Source of the DNA: an uncultured Bacilli bacterium
Lineage (GTDB): Bacteria > Bacillota_I > Bacilli_A > RF39 > UBA660
DNA length: 43,106 bases
Assembly (NCBI GenBank): GCA_934086395.1
Contig: CAKOIE010000010.1
Span: forward strand, 1 to 43,106
Direction: 5' to 3'
Shown here: positions 42,745 to 43,106 of the stretch, one piece after another
Position numbering within the stretch: the stretch's first letter is position 1
Layout: each line of letters begins with the position of its first letter
Position numbers and translations under genes: made by a program
Notes under the pieces: generated by a model
The model's input: only the letters and a program-made list of their open reading frames with translations
What the model was told of the DNA's origin: nothing
Database searches by the model: none

Positions 42745-43106
42745 ATAAATTTGAGTAAAAAAGATTGCAAATTAAAATTCAATTATTTTTTAAAATTTTA
42801 ATGTTTTAAATTAATTTTTTTGACTTTTTATGATTTCTTCGGTTGTTTTTATTTGCTTAATTAAATCCTTAAACTCTTCAACTTTTTTAAAAATGTTATC
42901 ACATCCTATACATTAAATCATATTAATTCGTATTTTCTAGCAATTATTCTATTATCAGAGCAATATTTAATTACATATTCATTGTCTTGCTTACAAATAA
43001 TAATTCCTACTGTATCATTTTCTTCAATGGTTTTTATATTCTTATCTATATAATTCATATAAGTCATAATTTGTCCAGTATGCTCTTTCTTAAGTTCTGT
43101 TATCTT
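42731..43106. repeat. Copy 2 of the spacer-DUF1016 tandem repeat
   Basis: It matches 41263-41638 at an offset of 1468 bases with few changes. The repeat unit is DUF1016 gene, spacer, ComEC fragment. It continues past the window. Confidence 0.8.
42918..43106 (-). CDS. DUF1016 nuclease, second copy, 5' part beyond window
   Basis: The last about 62 codons of a second copy, from KKEHTGQIMTYMNYID to ARKYELI and TGA, nearly identical to the copy at 41450. The rest is outside the window, so it cannot be said whether it is whole. Confidence 0.8.
   Translation of the reverse strand, partial: KITELKKEHTGQIMTYMNYIDKNIKTIEENDTVGIIICKQDNEYVIKYCSDNRIIARKYELI

Noticed and set aside
1..43106. Mycoplasma/Spiroplasma genetic code (TGA as Trp)
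   Set aside because: Trp is TGG in rpoB, rpoC and elsewhere, and TGA ends genes such as DUF1016 and the RsmC-like methyltransferase.
1..43106. CRISPR array or prophage
   Set aside because: No regularly spaced short repeats, cas genes, or phage structural genes were found; DinD and DUF1016 alone are not enough for a prophage call.

Overview
This is a strongly AT-rich window in which almost every gene lies on the minus strand. The gene set points to a walled, low-GC member of the Bacilli, most likely one of the uncultured gut RF39/Mycoplasmatota-like lineages. The evidence is a Bacillus-type obg, peptide deformylase, YneF/UPF0154 and DUF177-rpmF; a uppS-cdsA-rseP envelope operon; a sufCDSU operon; consensus sigma-A promoters; and Shine-Dalgarno sites of the AGGAGG type. 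TGG encodes Trp and TGA is used as a stop, so the Mycoplasma/Spiroplasma code does not apply. The lineage is inferred; no rRNA is present.

Layout. 1-0.8 kb: partial DUF6273-like gene. 0.9-8.3 kb: rpoB-rpoC on their own promoter; beta carries Lys and Asp at two rifampicin-pocket positions. 8.5-10.7 kb: first member (A1) of a four-member family of large proteins starting FWSNLFKKK. 10.8-11.1 kb: a compact divergent locus that looks like a type I toxin-antitoxin pair: a 27-residue hydrophobic peptide, a convergent antisense RNA, and an mRNA whose two ends are complementary. 11.2-16.7 kb: unknown genes, HAD phosphatase, RsmC-like methyltransferase, YdcF-like protein, two coiled-coil paralogues, yneF-DUF177-rpmF, a SirA-like gene. 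16.7-19.3 kb: obg, Smr and a PfkB-fold protein without its catalytic motif. 19.3-21.7 kb: a frameshifted second family member (A2) carrying a decayed copy of the toxin-antitoxin locus. 21.7-24.5 kb: a four-gene unit of XRE-CYTH fusion regulator, two unknown Cys-containing proteins and a nucleotidyltransferase. 24.6-26.7 kb: DUF2207 protein, small membrane protein, two tRNAs, unknown gene. 26.8-31.4 kb: two tandem family members (B1, B2) with nearly identical promoters and N-terminal halves but different C-terminal halves. 31.5-38.8 kb: pilin-like protein, DUF192, def, rseP-cdsA-uppS, sufU-sufS-sufD-sufC with a very short SufD and no sufB. 38.8-43.1 kb: unknown genes, then an array in which fragments of a ComEC-type metallo-beta-lactamase gene precede dinD and tandem copies of a DUF1016 (YhcG) nuclease.

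How it fits together. Housekeeping operons (transcription, ribosome assembly, isoprenoid/phospholipid synthesis, Fe-S assembly) are interrupted by accessory DNA that spreads by duplication: the FWSNLFKKK family with its toxin-antitoxin locus, and the ComEC-tail/DUF1016 array. The best candidates for undescribed biology are (i) the type I toxin-antitoxin locus linked to this family, (ii) the constant-N/variable-C family itself, and (iii) the XRE-CYTH plus nucleotidyltransferase operon.
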